64,000 nt of DNA from Cylindrodendrum hubeiense (GCA_014621425.1 JAANBB010000189.1:1-64000), one strand, 5' to 3'; shown: positions 10,293 through 21,498, counted from the first letter of the stretch. Numbers and translations are program-made. Notes: generated by a model not told the origin, from the letters alone.

Positions 10293-12127
10293 TCATACCC
10301 CGAGACAATATACAAACGGATCATCTTGAACCGATGTTGCCGAACTGGGCATGGCTGGGTCAGACCAATCCAATGATCCAGATGATTCAGACACTGCCAG
10401 AGGGTCCAGTCCGCTAAAATCCGCAAAATCATACCCGTCCTCTGGCTCGAACTCGAGTCCTTCCAGGGTGAGGAGATGTTTGAAACCCTGGTCCTCTGAA
10501 AGATGGCTTGGGAGCGGAATAGATTCCATGATCCGGCGTGGCAAGTCTCGGATCACGTCCATGACGTTAGACTTGATGTCGTCCTCGACAGCGAGTATCG
10601 CTCTCTCTACTTCCTGTTCAACGTGATGGCGAATTACCGGCGTCACTCGCGAACGGTAGAACTCCTGGTACTCTTGGAGATTGCTGACCTGGGGAGTTGA
10701 TCCACCGTTCTGATAAGGGATGTCATGGTCTAGGCATCATCAGTATTAAAGATATGCTGGTGATGGTTGCTAAACTTACAAGCAGAAGGGATTTCTGATG
10801 AAGCCGGGTCTACCTCGAACAAAATACAATACCAATCCTTCCACTTGTCCTCCGACGTCTTCTTAATCCGCTTTTGTAGTTTCTTCCCCTGCTCTAGGTC
10901 GTATCCATCAGAGAGATCTCGGCGAATGGTTGCGGGGTCCTTAACTGGACAAGGTTTGGGATTCCGTTGGTGTTTCTTGAGCTCTTCGTCTTTGAAAAAG
11001 TACTCAAAGCATCGATGGCATTGGTGCGATGGGAGGCTGTGGCTTCGCTTGAGGTGTTCCCTGAGAGAGGTTAGTACTACAGCGCGATTTCTCAGGAGGC
11101 GTACTCACTTCACCCTGTGCACATCGGGCCATCCTGGACCTAGACAGGTCCGGTGGTCTTTAAACCTCTGCGGGTCATGTTTGTAGTATGGGCAGGCGAA
11201 TCTGAGACGAGTGTCATCGTTGATCCTCTTTGCCTTTTTGTTCTTGTCCTTCCTCGAACGGTTGTCGTCGTCGTCCTTCTCGTCCTCGCCTCCATCATCG
11301 AGACGATGATGTCGCTTCTGTCCAGCCCATTGGGACTTCTGACTGCCCGGTCTGAAACCACTTGAACTCGGCTGCGATGGTGAGGATGCACCCTCGCAGC
11401 CGTCTTCAAGTGCTTCCAGCTTCTTCTCAATGCATTCCACAATTGCAGCCATCAACGAGTCGACGATGTGCTTCTTGCGATACCGCAATTGCTGGTTGAT
11501 TTGGTAATCCAGGTAGGCCGCCGACGGTGCCGAAAGCTTCACGTCGGATGGGTTTGAATCGGCGGCTCGCCTTCCCTGGTTGGACGGATGAGACACGTTG
11601 AGGTTCCCGGTGCCTTTTGCGACTTGAGACTGACGGGCTGCTTGGCGGTTTCTGTTGTGGGCGAGTCAGAATAATAGCCTAGACTGGCTGAGAAGAATGG
11701 TTGAGGCTTACCCAGAGGTTGAAGAACCTCCACGGTCCTGGCCGCGGTCCTCCGCGTCCCTGTTTGACCCTGGCTGATTGGAGTCGCCCAGAGGAGGATT
11801 CTATGGAGTTGATGAGCATCTGAGCCAACGTATTAAGCCAGCATGAGAACCCACCTCGAGTGTGTTATTTGATAAATTGGGGCTGCTTGATGTAGGGGAG
11901 GCTTTTTCTCTCGTGACGAAGACCTGCTTTTCCGCGACCCGCCGAGGCATATCCGATTCCGGGCAGCCCAGACGACGGTTCTTGAGAAGGAGATCGAAAC
12001 GGTGAGGAGCCTTGATCCAACTGGAAAAGGCTCTTCGGCTTCGTGATTCCTTTGGTAAGGCTCGAGACAAGATGTTCTGGCGTCTAATGAAGGAGAACTG
12101 ACTCGCTTTGTCTCTCACCGAGGGCAT
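10293..12127 (-). CDS. Fungal C2H2-like zinc-finger protein, five exons
   Basis: Exons are 12127-11855, 11800-11712, 11651-11109, 11060-10780 and 10729-10293, giving 540 aa with every join in frame. The core (residues about 270-330) reads RFACPYYKHDP, then RTCLGPGWP, then VHRVKEHLKRSH, then QCHRCFEYF, a Cys/His array widespread in filamentous ascomycetes and assumed to bind zinc and nucleic acid. Just before it is a strongly basic, Asp-rich stretch that should act as a nuclear localisation signal. The C-terminal domain after about residue 400 is acidic and Ser/Asp-rich, plausible as an activation region. The 48-bp intron that splits VHRVKEHL is well defined. The first exon and its start are the weakest part; ATG at 12127 is the first in frame. 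Biological role is unknown. Confidence 0.75.
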
Positions 12128-13261
12128 TCTCGCTACCAATGGTATACTTGAGAGCTGGCGGTCGATGCTGGGCACATTTTGAACTTGAAATTCACGATGG
12201 ATGAACTAATGGGCTGTGGCAGAAGGAGAGGGATGATGGGGGTTCTGAAGAGACAATGGTCGAGGTTGAGCACCCAAAACTGGGTCGATCCCTGACGGAC
12301 GTCGGGTTGAGGGGAGTTAAGTACGACCTATCAATGCAAGCCAGCTCACCCGCGCAGCAGCGCAAGATGCTAATGCGCAAATGCGCAAACCGTTTTCGGG
12401 GGCTATGCGCCATCGCGGGAAGCCCAATGGCGACGCGGATGGGGAGGAGTGTCACTCGGGAGTGTGCTGTCGTGCCCGAGCCGGCCGCTGGCGAGTCGGC
12501 TGCCGGGTGTCACTCGCATGGCCCGGACGAATCTCAGGCCGTCATTCCAATGCATGGAGACCTTGGGAGTGGTACGATCTGTCTCATTGAGGCTTGGGAT
12601 AGTCTGGCCTGCCTGCCGCTGTTGAGGAGGCGACGGCGAGGATAGGCCGCGAACCACTTCACTGAGATAACGATACCTGACTGGGCAGAGACGCAGCCCC
12701 CACGTATAGATGCGAACAACAAATGATGTGGCTTGATTTGCAGCAGTTCCTCCTGCGCCGAATGCGGGGGGGCCACGGCGAACTGTTGGAGATGGTTCGT
12801 TGTGGGAGGCAAGTTCAACGATGCTGCGAAGTCGGGGCTGTTGCAGGACATTGGCGCAGTAATGTTACTCGCAGCACTTGTTGTTATTTGCAGGGACGAC
12901 AAGACATCGTGAAACTCAGCAATTCAACAAGACCAAGTATAAAGAAAATAAACCACACTTGTGTTACATGTCTTTATAGAAGTAAGCTATTTCATGTGAA
13001 TCTCCTGAGGTTTTATCTTTATCAGATAAAAAGACATTTCCCTCCGTAACGAGCGTCTGGTATGCACGCAATACAGTGCGGAATCATTATTCAATATGGG
13101 CTCATGCAGATGCCATGTGTCGTACACATGCAAATAGCAATACTCACCTAGCGAATTCTTAGGTCACTCACAAATGCAAAAAAACACCGTCCACATTGAA
13201 TCTATTCATGGGTATGTAAAAACTCCAGACACACTCCCGTGCCATCCCGTAGCCCTCTCTT
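12128..13261. other. Intergenic region upstream of the zinc-finger gene
   Basis: It contains the 5' flank of the zinc-finger gene and the 3' flank of the dbp6 gene. Open frames exist on both strands between 12192 and 12902, but overlap each other and show no family features. The part after about 12900 is AT-rich. Confidence 0.4.
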
Positions 13262-15802
13262 TTATCGTCTAACCTCCTTGCCCAACTTCTCCAGAGCGGC
13301 TTCATACTCTTGCACGCGCTCCTCGCCCATCTCCTCGATTCTCGTCCTCTCCATCTTCTGCGCTCTCCTGACGCCGGATCCCTTTGCGATCTTGCCCCAG
13401 AACCAACCACTCTCTTCGTCACCGACCAGGGTCCAGGCACATCCAGACTTCCCAGCTCTCGCCGTACGACCCACACGGTGGACGTAACCAGCGAGACTCG
13501 GCGGTAGGTCGTAGTTGATGACGTGCTCAAGGTTCGGCAAATCGATACCTCGAGCAACGAGGTCCGAGGCGATGAGGAGACGCAGAGGCGAGCCCGGCGC
13601 CGTGAATGCTCGAAGGGTTTTGCGGCGGATGTGTGTAGGAGTTGTGGATGTGAGAGTGCCGATGTGGGGAGCCAATGAAGGATCCAACAGAGCCAACAGT
13701 CGCGACAGACGGAGTGCGGACTCGTTGGACTTGGTGAATATGAGAGAAACAGGGATGTTGAGCTTCCGCGAGCGGACTGGCGCTGGAGTATCCGCATCAG
13801 AGTCTGAGTCCGAGCTGGAATCCGAGCTGCTATCAGAGCTAGAGTCAGAATCAGAGCTAGAGTCGGAGTCGGAGCTGGAGTCGGAGTCGGAGCTAGAGTC
13901 AGAGCTGGAGTCAGAGTCTGAATCGGAGCTTGAATCGGAATCAGAGCTCGAGTCAGAGCTGGTGTCCGAATCTGAAGTCTCCTCAGGCTTGGCAGGTGCC
14001 TTGTCGTTGGTCGGGCCGGCCGCCAGCATGTGCTGGCCTTGAAGCAGCTCCAGGAGGTACAGAGGCTTGAGGTTGGTATCGTGGATTCTGATGGCGTGCT
14101 CCTTCAGCAGCGTAGGGAGGGAGTGCTCGGCAATCTGGGCGTCGCCATCGCTGTCGAGGACAATGAGTCTCGGGCGGCGCAGCGCCAGCTGGTTGAGAAG
14201 ACTCAGATCTCGCGTCAGGGTGGCACTGAGGATGACCTTGCGAACGCCGGAGAGGTCCATGTCCGGGAAGTCGCGGGCGCTGAACTTGTTGACGCGGAAC
14301 TTTTCCATGACGAGGTCCAGCCAGCCCTGGAAGCTCTGGGCGAGGAGCTTATCGGCTTCATCGACCACAAGCCATCGGACGTAGTCGAGGCTGAAACCCG
14401 GTGTCAGGTTGATGTGTTCGACAAGACGACCCGGAGTGCAGATCAAAATGTCAACCTTTGAAGAAAAGTCGACAACGCAGCCGTCTATGCTGCTTAGCCT
14501 GGGATCCGTCTCTTCTGAATCCGGGTCCACCAAGTCTTCGGTTGAGGAGAGACCGACACCACGCTGCCGCCGTGCTTTGTTTTCGTCCTGCAACTTCTTG
14601 TAGGCTTCGGGGTCATATCGCGTCTCACTGTCCATCAAAGACTCTTGCTCGTTCTTGAGAGACTGACTTCCGACGGAGACACCTATCCGCACTCTCTTGC
14701 GCTCGCCGCCCTCAAACGCCTTGGCACAGAGCTCAAATGCGTCTTGCGCCTGCTTGACAAGTTCGCGAGTTGGGAGGACGACGAGGGCCCGGAGCCTAGT
14801 CACCACGCCCTGACTGATATCTCGCGTAATGGGGAGGGCATACGCCATAGTCTTTCCTGAACCGGTTGCGGCGGAAACCAGCACGTCGCCGGGCTGTTGC
14901 TTGCTGGTAGGCAGCAGCAGCGGAATCGCGGCGGTTTGCACGGCAAATGCATCTTTGAAGCCCTTCTCCTCCAGAACGCGGGCAGCTTTCGCCAAGATAC
15001 CGAGTTCGGTGAAAGGGGTGCGGGTATCTTGCGAAACGCGGATCGGCTCCGCCAACCAAGGCGGGAGTGTCTCGTAGGTTGGTTTGGAGGTGGCGAGGGT
15101 CGAAACCGGCTCGGGTTGTGGAAGAGGCTCAAGACCATGTAGCTCGCCGAGGTCAGAGTCGTCCGAGTCCTCCTGAACGATCTCGCTAGCCAGCTTCAGC
15201 GACTTGGTCTTGCGCTGAAGTACTGACTTGTGCTTCTTGGCTGTCTCCTCATCATCCGCATCGTCTTCGACGGGCTCAGGGGCCTTTTGCTTCTTCTTCT
15301 TCTCTCTCCTCCTCGCCGCCTTTTCTGCAGACGCCGCCACAGTCTCGACTGGCTCAGGCGCAGCATCGACCATGGATACATCCTCGGCCTCGGGCTCTGC
15401 AGGATCTTCTGATTTCCCCTTATTTTTCTTTTCCTTCTTCCACTTCTTCTCCTTCTTGTCGGTCTTCTTCTGGTTCTCCTGTTCCGAGACTTCGGGTTTC
15501 GTCACGTCCTCGGTTGCTGGCGCATCAACTCCCGCGGGTTGCTCCTCAGAGCCCGCAGCACCAGTCCTCTTTTTTCCTCTCCGAACCTTCTTCCTCTTCT
15601 TCTTTCCCTCTTGCGCATCTTCGGCCTCATTTTGTGCGAGGTTCTCCTCGGAAGGTCTTGACTTTTTGCTGCCGGGCTGGGGAGACTCGCGCGCCTCGTC
15701 CACTAGGTCCCGTTTCCGCTTCGCCTGGGGAGTGTTGGTCTCTGGATCGATGGGTTGGACCCCGTCCACCTGCTCAGGGCGGTCGCCGCGTTTTGAAGGC
15801 AT
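13262..15802 (-). CDS. dbp6: ATP-dependent RNA helicase Dbp6/DDX51
   Basis: This 846-aa DEAD-box helicase is a nucleolar factor of 60S ribosomal subunit assembly. It has one exon; the start is the ATG at 15802 (MPSKRGDRPEQ), since the open frame upstream lacks support. Residues 1-255 are a Lys/Glu-rich extension. The helicase core shows motif I AATGSGKT (about residue 310), Ia PTREL, Ib TPGRL, II VVDEADK, III SAT, a domain-2 strand LIFTKS, V SDLVARGIDL and VI HRVGRTARAG. The PPWL...F.VQ entry region is typical of Dbp6. Between the two RecA domains, about residues 608-670 are nearly pure Ser/Asp. Yeast Dbp6 is about 629 aa, so the N-terminal extension and this spacer explain the extra length. 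It is divergent from gpi3. Confidence 0.93.
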   Translation of the reverse strand: MPSKRGDRPEQVDGVQPIDPETNTPQAKRKRDLVDEARESPQPGSKKSRPSEENLAQNEAEDAQEGKKKRKKVRRGKKRTGAAGSEEQPAGVDAPATEDVTKPEVSEQENQKKTDKKEKKWKKEKKNKGKSEDPAEPEAEDVSMVDAAPEPVETVAASAEKAARRREKKKKQKAPEPVEDDADDEETAKKHKSVLQRKTKSLKLASEIVQEDSDDSDLGELHGLEPLPQPEPVSTLATSKPTYETLPPWLAEPIRVSQDTRTPFTELGILAKAARVLEEKGFKDAFAVQTAAIPLLLPTSKQQPGDVLVSAATGSGKTMAYALPITRDISQGVVTRLRALVVLPTRELVKQAQDAFELCAKAFEGGERKRVRIGVSVGSQSLKNEQESLMDSETRYDPEAYKKLQDENKARRQRGVGLSSTEDLVDPDSEETDPRLSSIDGCVVDFSSKVDILICTPGRLVEHINLTPGFSLDYVRWLVVDEADKLLAQSFQGWLDLVMEKFRVNKFSARDFPDMDLSGVRKVILSATLTRDLSLLNQLALRRPRLIVLDSDGDAQIAEHSLPTLLKEHAIRIHDTNLKPLYLLELLQGQHMLAAGPTNDKAPAKPEETSDSDTSSDSSSDSDSSSDSDSDSSSDSSSDSDSSSDSDSSSDSDSSSDSSSDSSSDSDSDADTPAPVRSRKLNIPVSLIFTKSNESALRLSRLLALLDPSLAPHIGTLTSTTPTHIRRKTLRAFTAPGSPLRLLIASDLVARGIDLPNLEHVINYDLPPSLAGYVHRVGRTARAGKSGCAWTLVGDEESGWFWGKIAKGSGVRRAQKMERTRIEEMGEERVQEYEAALEKLGKEVRR

Positions 15803-16261
15803 GATTACGAGACCAATTGTCCACCCAATGCAGAAAAAAAGTCGTCGAATTTGCGTCGTGATGGAGGGGCGCTGAGAGCTTCGTCGCCGTCCCACCCAAA
15901 AATTTGGGCGGTTTAGAGTCTTATCGCGATTCTGCCGCCTGCGACCGCCAATTTTATCGGTAACCGCCCATGCTTGGCGCAAGCTCCACTTCCTCGCTCT
16001 GCCGCGTGTGTACTTACACGTGGAATCCATGTCCATCATGAGATTGAGATGAGATGCCGGATGAGAGACGAGGGATGAGACGAACTGAACGATCATTACC
16101 GACAACCACCCGACAAAAACAGAGGATAGACATCGCCTCCAGCACCCTTAGCCTCAGCAAGTGCTGGACAGCGACGGCAGAACAAGAACACGCCCCCTTT
16201 GAGCTATGACGGGAGTCCTCACCACCTCAACGACTCCAACATCTCCAGCATCGCCGCCACG
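15803..16261. promoter_or_regulatory. Shared divergent promoter of dbp6 and gpi3
   Basis: Only 459 bp separate the two start codons, so both genes must use this interval for promoters and leaders. No clear TATA box is seen. Open frames extend upstream of both ATGs but contain no supported coding content. Confidence 0.55.
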
Positions 16262-17826
16262 ATGACGCGCCGCACCTACAACATCGCCATGGTCAGCGAC
16301 TTCTTCTTTCCGCAACCCGGAGGCATCGAGTCGCACATCTACCAGCTCGCCACCAAGCTCATAGACCGTGGCCACAAGGTCATCATCATCACCCACGCCT
16401 ACGACGACCGCAAGGGCATTCGCTACCTCACCAACGGCCTCAAGGTCTACCACGTGCCGTTCTTCGTCATCTACCGGGCCACCACCTTCCCTACCGTCCT
16501 CTCATGCTTTCCCATCCTCCGCAACATCTTCATTCGCGAGCGCATTGAGATCGTCCACGGCCATGGCAGCCTCAGCAGTCTCTGCCATGAGGGCATCCTC
16601 CACGGCCGCACCATGGGCCTGCGCACCGTCTTCACCGATCACTCACTCTTTGGCTTTGCCGATGCTGCCAGCATTCTCACCAACAAGCTTCTCAAGTTCA
16701 TCCTCAGTGACGTGGACCATAGCATCTGTGTGAGCCACACATGGTGAGTCCATGATGGCAATACTCTCATGAGCCCTATGCTAATCTCACCCCTAGCAAG
16801 GAGAACACCGTCCTGCGGGCGTCTCTTGACCCCCTAATGGTCTCTGTCATCCCCAATGCCGTCGTCGCAGACAACTTCCGTCCCAAGGACCAACCAGCTA
16901 CTTCCCCCCCAGGACCCAACTTTGCCCTGGATGCGCCACATTATCCTCCTCCCCAGCGCTTTGGTCCTCGCGACATCATCACCATTGTCGTCATCTCTCG
17001 TCTGTTCTACAACAAAGGAACCGATCTCCTCATTGCTGCTATCCCCCGCGTGCTTGAAAACCACCCAAACACCCGTTTCATCATCGCCGGTTCCGGCCCC
17101 AAGGCCATTGACCTCGAACAGATGATTGAGACCAATGTCTTGCAAGACCGCGTTGAGATGCTCGGGCCCGTCCGCCACGAAGAGGTCCGCGACGTCATGG
17201 TCCGCGGTCACATCTATCTCCATCCCTCCCTGACTGAAGCATTCGGCACTGTTATTGTCGAAGCCGCCAGTTGCGGCCTCTACGTCGTCTGCACACAAGT
17301 CGGTGGCATCCCCGAAGTCCTCCCCTCCCACATGACCACCTTCTCCAAACCCGAAGAAGACGATGTCGTCCTCGCCACCGGCAAGGCCATCACCGCCATG
17401 CGGGCTGGCAAGATCCGCACCGAAAAGTTCCATGACCAGGTCAAGAAGATGTATTCGTGGCAGAACGTCGCCCTGCGAACCGAGCGCGTCTACGACGGCA
17501 TCTCTGGCACCATCCCCGAGGATGATTTCTACGGCCTCGACCCTGGCGGCTACAACGGCAGCCGCATCCGCAACTTCACCCTTATCGACCGCCTCAAGCG
17601 CTACTACGGATGTGGCATCTGGGCCGGCAAGCTCTTCTGCCTCGTCGTCGTTGTCGACTACCTCTTCTTCCTGTTCCTCGAGTGGTGGTTCCCCAGAGAA
17701 AACATCGACATTTGCCATGACTGGCCATACAAGCGGCTGGTTGACGATGATGCTGACGCCGATTCCAAAAAAGGCGCGCATAGTAACAGGTCGAGTACGT
17801 CCCAAGGAGGCACGAAGCTTGAATGA
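16262..17826 (+). CDS. gpi3: GPI3/PIG-A, catalytic subunit of GPI-GlcNAc transferase, two exons
   Basis: The 503-aa product transfers GlcNAc from UDP-GlcNAc to phosphatidylinositol on the cytosolic face of the ER, the first step of GPI-anchor synthesis. Exon 1 is 16262-16743 and exon 2 is 16797-17826; the 53-bp intron splits a Cys codon. The N-terminus has the PIG-A signature [20 protein letters not shown] and [10 protein letters not shown]. The GT4 fold carries [14 protein letters not shown] and the EAFGTVIVE nucleotide-binding E-x7-E motif (about residues 307-315). A hydrophobic segment at about 439-459 ([13 protein letters not shown]) is the expected C-terminal membrane anchor. Length is slightly above human PIG-A (484 aa). 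The first in-frame ATG followed by conserved sequence was chosen. Confidence 0.95.
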
Positions 17827-18132
17827 GAAATGGCCGTTTCGTTGGGTTGAGAAACAACCACATACATAGCAAGCCGACATATTGGCAAAGACGGCGTTCA
17901 CGGTTTAGGCATGCAGAACAAGGACTGAATGGATTGGGTAGACACAGCACCTCGCATGTATTGAATTTAGCGGCATCGTGTGCGGTGGTTCAGAGGTGGT
18001 ATTTAAATGGGTAGTAATTAACATGAAGTAATTCTAAACGCTATACACAAACAAAGTACAGGCTGTAATTATCTTACAGCGTTCCAAGGGGTCATCCAAG
18101 TCTACTATTCTCGCCAAAGTCGGACAAGAAGA
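17827..18132. other. Convergent 3' flanks
   Basis: This is a 306-bp gap where gpi3 and the bromodomain gene end toward each other. AT-rich, with no gene; it should hold both polyadenylation regions. Confidence 0.6.
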
Positions 18133-21084
18133 TCAACCCCTCGTACCAACACGTCTCCTCTTGGACGTTCCGGTGCCGGCTTCGCGCTCACCCGCTGCCT
18201 CATCTTCGTCTTCGGCCGTGTCCTCGGCTGGGGTGGCTACGCTGGCCGGACGAGTAGTCGACGGTGGCGGGGCACTGCGCTCCTTTTCAGCGCTGCGTAG
18301 GTCGCCCAAGAGCTTCTCAACCTCGACAAACATGCTGCGCGTGTTCTTCACGACGCCATTCTCGTCTAACCGGTATCCTACAATCTCCTCTTCCTCGTCC
18401 TGGGACCGCTTCATGAAGCCAGGGCCAGGTCCGCGGTCCGGATCGGGGTTATACATGATGGCATTGCAGAACATATGCACCAGCTCACGCTCAAGTTGGG
18501 CGCTGTTGATTATGCCCCTAGGGGGAACAAGCTCGTCGGATAGGGGCAACCAGACATGGGCAGTCCCGGGGTCGCCTCCAGGGAGGCCCCCAGCAGCCTG
18601 AACAGCAGCCTTGTTACCATGTTTTATAGCAGAACGAATAGATGTAATATCTTGCGGCTGCAGGACAATTTGCCGGTAGTTGGGCGCGTCTTTCTCGCGA
18701 AGAGCAGTAGCAAACATGTTGGCATCTCGATGGCTCGAGATCTGATCCAACGCGGAAGATGAAACCTTGGTGAAGCCACGCGTCCACAACACTTGTGAGG
18801 TCGGCGCTGGTGGCTCAGGAGGGGTTTCCTGTCTCTTGCGCTTGTGCATTCGCGAAGCTACACTGCTTGGCGTCACGATCTGGGGTCGGCCAGGAACGCT
18901 CTCATCCGCAGTGGTATCACCCGTTTCCTCCGTCGGCCTGGGAGTAGCATCTTCATCCTTGATTTTAGGGGCAGCTTCAGAAGACTCCGTCACAGGCTCA
19001 TCTGTGTGAGACATGGCGGATTGACTCCGCCTTGTTCGGGGGAGAGAAGGAGTAGCACTCAACCCACGACCCTTCTGGGACCTTCGAGATGACCGACCTC
19101 TGCTTGACTTGACGAGGTTGGGCTCTATCTTGGGTACAAGCTTTGGAGTCTGCTTCTTAGGGAGTGGCCGAGGTGTGGAGCCAGCAGAGCTCGGTGGAGC
19201 AGCGAATTGTTGAGGGGGGCTTACCGGCTCATAAGCAGGACTTTCTGGCTCAGCACTAAGTGGCTTTGGTGTCGATGGTGTTGACATAGAAGACCATCGA
19301 GTACCAAATCCGTGCATGAGATGCGAAGGTGTTGCCGATATGGGGGTTTGCGGTGCAGACGGAGTACCGTGCCTTTTGGCGGGTGTGCTGATAGCTTGTC
19401 GAATTACATGCTCGGGAATCGCTGGTCTTGGAGGCTGCGCTACGTACGGTGAACTGTAGGCTTTGTCTTTCTGCGAAGCGAGGGGCGTAGGAGACTGATT
19501 TTGAGACGCATTTGGTGCCTGTGTAGGTGGATACGTCTGAGGCCATCGTTGTTGAGGAGGAGCAATAGGACCTGTATTCGCAGCAGGAGGCAATGGTGAC
19601 GCAGAAGCAATTGGCCGAGGAACTTGCTGAGCCTGCGCTTGTGGCGGTTGGATAGCACGAGTTGGATGTGGCACTGGAGTCGTCGAGGGAGGGCGTGCCT
19701 GGGGTGTCTGGACGACTGGGACATCCGTCTTTGGTCGCGGGGGTGCTGGTTGCAGAGGAGGTGCCAACTGACCAGCATTCTGAGGCGGCACAAGCAAAGG
19801 CTTCCCAGGCGTAGGACGAGGTTGAGGTTGAGGGCGCTGGAGATGTTGGGGATGCTGTGGATGCGGCTGAGGGGGTTGCTGAGGATGCGGCTGGGGATGC
19901 TGCTGTGGGTGTTGCTGTGGATGTTGCGGAGGTGGTGGTTGCTGCGGACGCTGGGGATGCTGCGGCTGCTGAGGATGGGGATGGTTCTGTTGTCCGGCGG
20001 GTTGTGGAGGGAATTGAGCAGTCGGCTGAGGATACCACGGCTGCTGCTGCTGTGGTTGCTGCTGTGGTTGCTGCGGTCCTGGCGACGCAGTCTGGCCTGG
20101 TTGAGCTGGAGACTGAAACGGTCGCGGAGGTGGCGTCTGAGTGTGTGGAGGCTGGTATGGCTTCTCCCACTTCAGAGCAGCTCCCACGGGAGTCGCAGCT
20201 TGAGGAGTTGGCATCCCGTCCTTCGGTTTGATGCCAATCTCCGGGCGCGGAGAGATGGCCTGCTTGGCAGCTTGCGGTGGTGGCTGCAGCGGACGAGGTC
20301 CGGACTGCGGCACTCCGGCGGGAGCTTGAAGGACCGAGGCAGTTCCATTCGGCACCTTTGGTGTCGGTAATGGTCGAATTGGCGTCGTCCCAGGCGGCAA
20401 GTGACTCGGTGCAGCAACGGTCGGTGGCGCAACGTGAGGTATCGGGGGCTTAGGAGGTATCACGGGGGTGTGCTGCGCTGGACCTCTTCGAATTGCGGCA
20501 GGCGTCGCCGTCGAGTTTGGTATCGTCGTCGGTGCAGGTCCATTCGATGCCATCGCGGGCTTAACCTCTCGCGGAGCTAAAATTGGCGTTCCATTCTGGC
20601 TGGCTGCCCTGGCGCGTCGCTCCCTCTCCGTCCGCTCGAGCAGTTGGATCTCCTTTTGTACAGTCTCGAATCGCTTTTCGTCCTCTCGGATTTGCTTGAC
20701 AACATGGTCGCGGTATCGCGCATAGAGGCGGTCAACCAGCCCGGGGACCTTTTCGATATTTTCGTATACGTCCTTAAGCGTGGGTAACGGCGGGCTTTCG
20801 AGCTTCCTCTTCTTCGACCCAGGCGATCCGTTGGCTGCAGCATCGGGCCCATCCACTCGCGCGGCCTCGTTCTTTAGCTCATCTCGCAGCAGCAGCAAAA
20901 ACAGCTGCTGCAGCGCGTCCGGCCTCAATCGTGAGGGATCATATGTGTCGGCCTCCTTGATGAGCGCGTTATTGGTGAGGAGCTCCGAGATGCGCGCGAA
21001 GGCCCCAGTGTCGACTCCGTGGGTCAGCAACGACTGGAATAGGAACAGCGACTCGAGGGGCGTATAGGCGGCCGGTTGATTCAT
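18133..21084 (-). CDS. Bromodomain protein, BRD8/Bdc1-like, putative NuA4 subunit
   Basis: A single frame of 983 aa from the ATG at 21084 (MNQPAAYTPLESLFLF). The N-terminal ~170 residues are helical and resemble the BRD8-type region (ESLFLFQSLLTHGVD, then a coiled coil around KQIREDEKRFETVQKEIQLLERTERERR). Residues about 180-600 are a very Pro/Gln/His-rich low-complexity region. A bromodomain-like fold lies near the C-terminus at about 815-940, including GTAHVWLPLSDELVPPRGI and MFCNAIMYNPDPD, where the NxxxYNPD pattern supplies the acetyl-lysine Asn. BRD8 and fission-yeast Bdc1 belong to the NuA4/TIP60 acetyltransferase complex; extension to this protein is by architecture. The tail is basic and may be nuclear-targeting. 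A GTG-initiated extension upstream was not used. Confidence 0.75.
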   Translation of the reverse strand: MNQPAAYTPLESLFLFQSLLTHGVDTGAFARISELLTNNALIKEADTYDPSRLRPDALQQLFLLLLRDELKNEAARVDGPDAAANGSPGSKKRKLESPPLPTLKDVYENIEKVPGLVDRLYARYRDHVVKQIREDEKRFETVQKEIQLLERTERERRARAASQNGTPILAPREVKPAMASNGPAPTTIPNSTATPAAIRRGPAQHTPVIPPKPPIPHVAPPTVAAPSHLPPGTTPIRPLPTPKVPNGTASVLQAPAGVPQSGPRPLQPPPQAAKQAISPRPEIGIKPKDGMPTPQAATPVGAALKWEKPYQPPHTQTPPPRPFQSPAQPGQTASPGPQQPQQQPQQQQPWYPQPTAQFPPQPAGQQNHPHPQQPQHPQRPQQPPPPQHPQQHPQQHPQPHPQQPPQPHPQHPQHLQRPQPQPRPTPGKPLLVPPQNAGQLAPPLQPAPPRPKTDVPVVQTPQARPPSTTPVPHPTRAIQPPQAQAQQVPRPIASASPLPPAANTGPIAPPQQRWPQTYPPTQAPNASQNQSPTPLASQKDKAYSSPYVAQPPRPAIPEHVIRQAISTPAKRHGTPSAPQTPISATPSHLMHGFGTRWSSMSTPSTPKPLSAEPESPAYEPVSPPQQFAAPPSSAGSTPRPLPKKQTPKLVPKIEPNLVKSSRGRSSRRSQKGRGLSATPSLPRTRRSQSAMSHTDEPVTESSEAAPKIKDEDATPRPTEETGDTTADESVPGRPQIVTPSSVASRMHKRKRQETPPEPPAPTSQVLWTRGFTKVSSSALDQISSHRDANMFATALREKDAPNYRQIVLQPQDITSIRSAIKHGNKAAVQAAGGLPGGDPGTAHVWLPLSDELVPPRGIINSAQLERELVHMFCNAIMYNPDPDRGPGPGFMKRSQDEEEEIVGYRLDENGVVKNTRSMFVEVEKLLGDLRSAEKERSAPPPSTTRPASVATPAEDTAEDEDEAAGEREAGTGTSKRRRVGTRG

Positions 21085-21375
21085 GCCCCGCGATCCACCT
21101 CGCCAGCTTTCCAGGGGGCCTTCACGTCTCGCAAGAAGATGAACCGGCGCCACGGTCTGTGGATGGCTCCTGTTAGAGGTCACGAACGGCTACAGCATGC
21201 TGGGGCTCTACCAATACGTACAGGCAACCTTAGACGATGACTCCAGATCTGGTAGTGGCGACCTCGAGGCCTATCATCGGGTGCAAATGGCGTTTTGGGG
21301 CCTATTCGTGATACGCGCTCGCCGCCCGACCGTGGTGTTTTTTTCTTCTTTCGACCGCGATCGTCTGGCCAGATA

Positions 21376-21383
21376 TCACGTGA
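21376..21383. promoter_or_regulatory. E-box palindrome TCACGTGA (proximal)
   Basis: An 8-bp perfect palindrome 292 bp upstream of the bromodomain gene start. It matches the Cbf1/bHLH consensus RTCACRTG known from yeast. Factor identity here is inferred. Confidence 0.4.
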
Positions 21384-21498
21384 CGGAAATGACCGGAAAG
21401 GGAACGCGAGCAGGCAAAGGTCAAAAATTTCGATGATGCAGGGAAGAAAATTGGCTCTCAGCCGGCCAAAGCCGCAAACAGCGCTAAAGCATGCTAAG

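Noticed and set aside
13515..14042. 175-codon plus-strand frame full of Glu/Ser
   Set aside because: It is the antisense shadow of the Ser/Asp tract of dbp6.
16834..17901. 355-codon minus-strand frame opposite gpi3
   Set aside because: gpi3 has clear family motifs on the plus strand; the antisense frame is acidic low-complexity text caused by biased codons.
19624..20370. 248-codon plus-strand Arg/Leu/Trp-rich frame
   Set aside because: It is the antisense of the Pro/Gln-rich coding region of the bromodomain gene.
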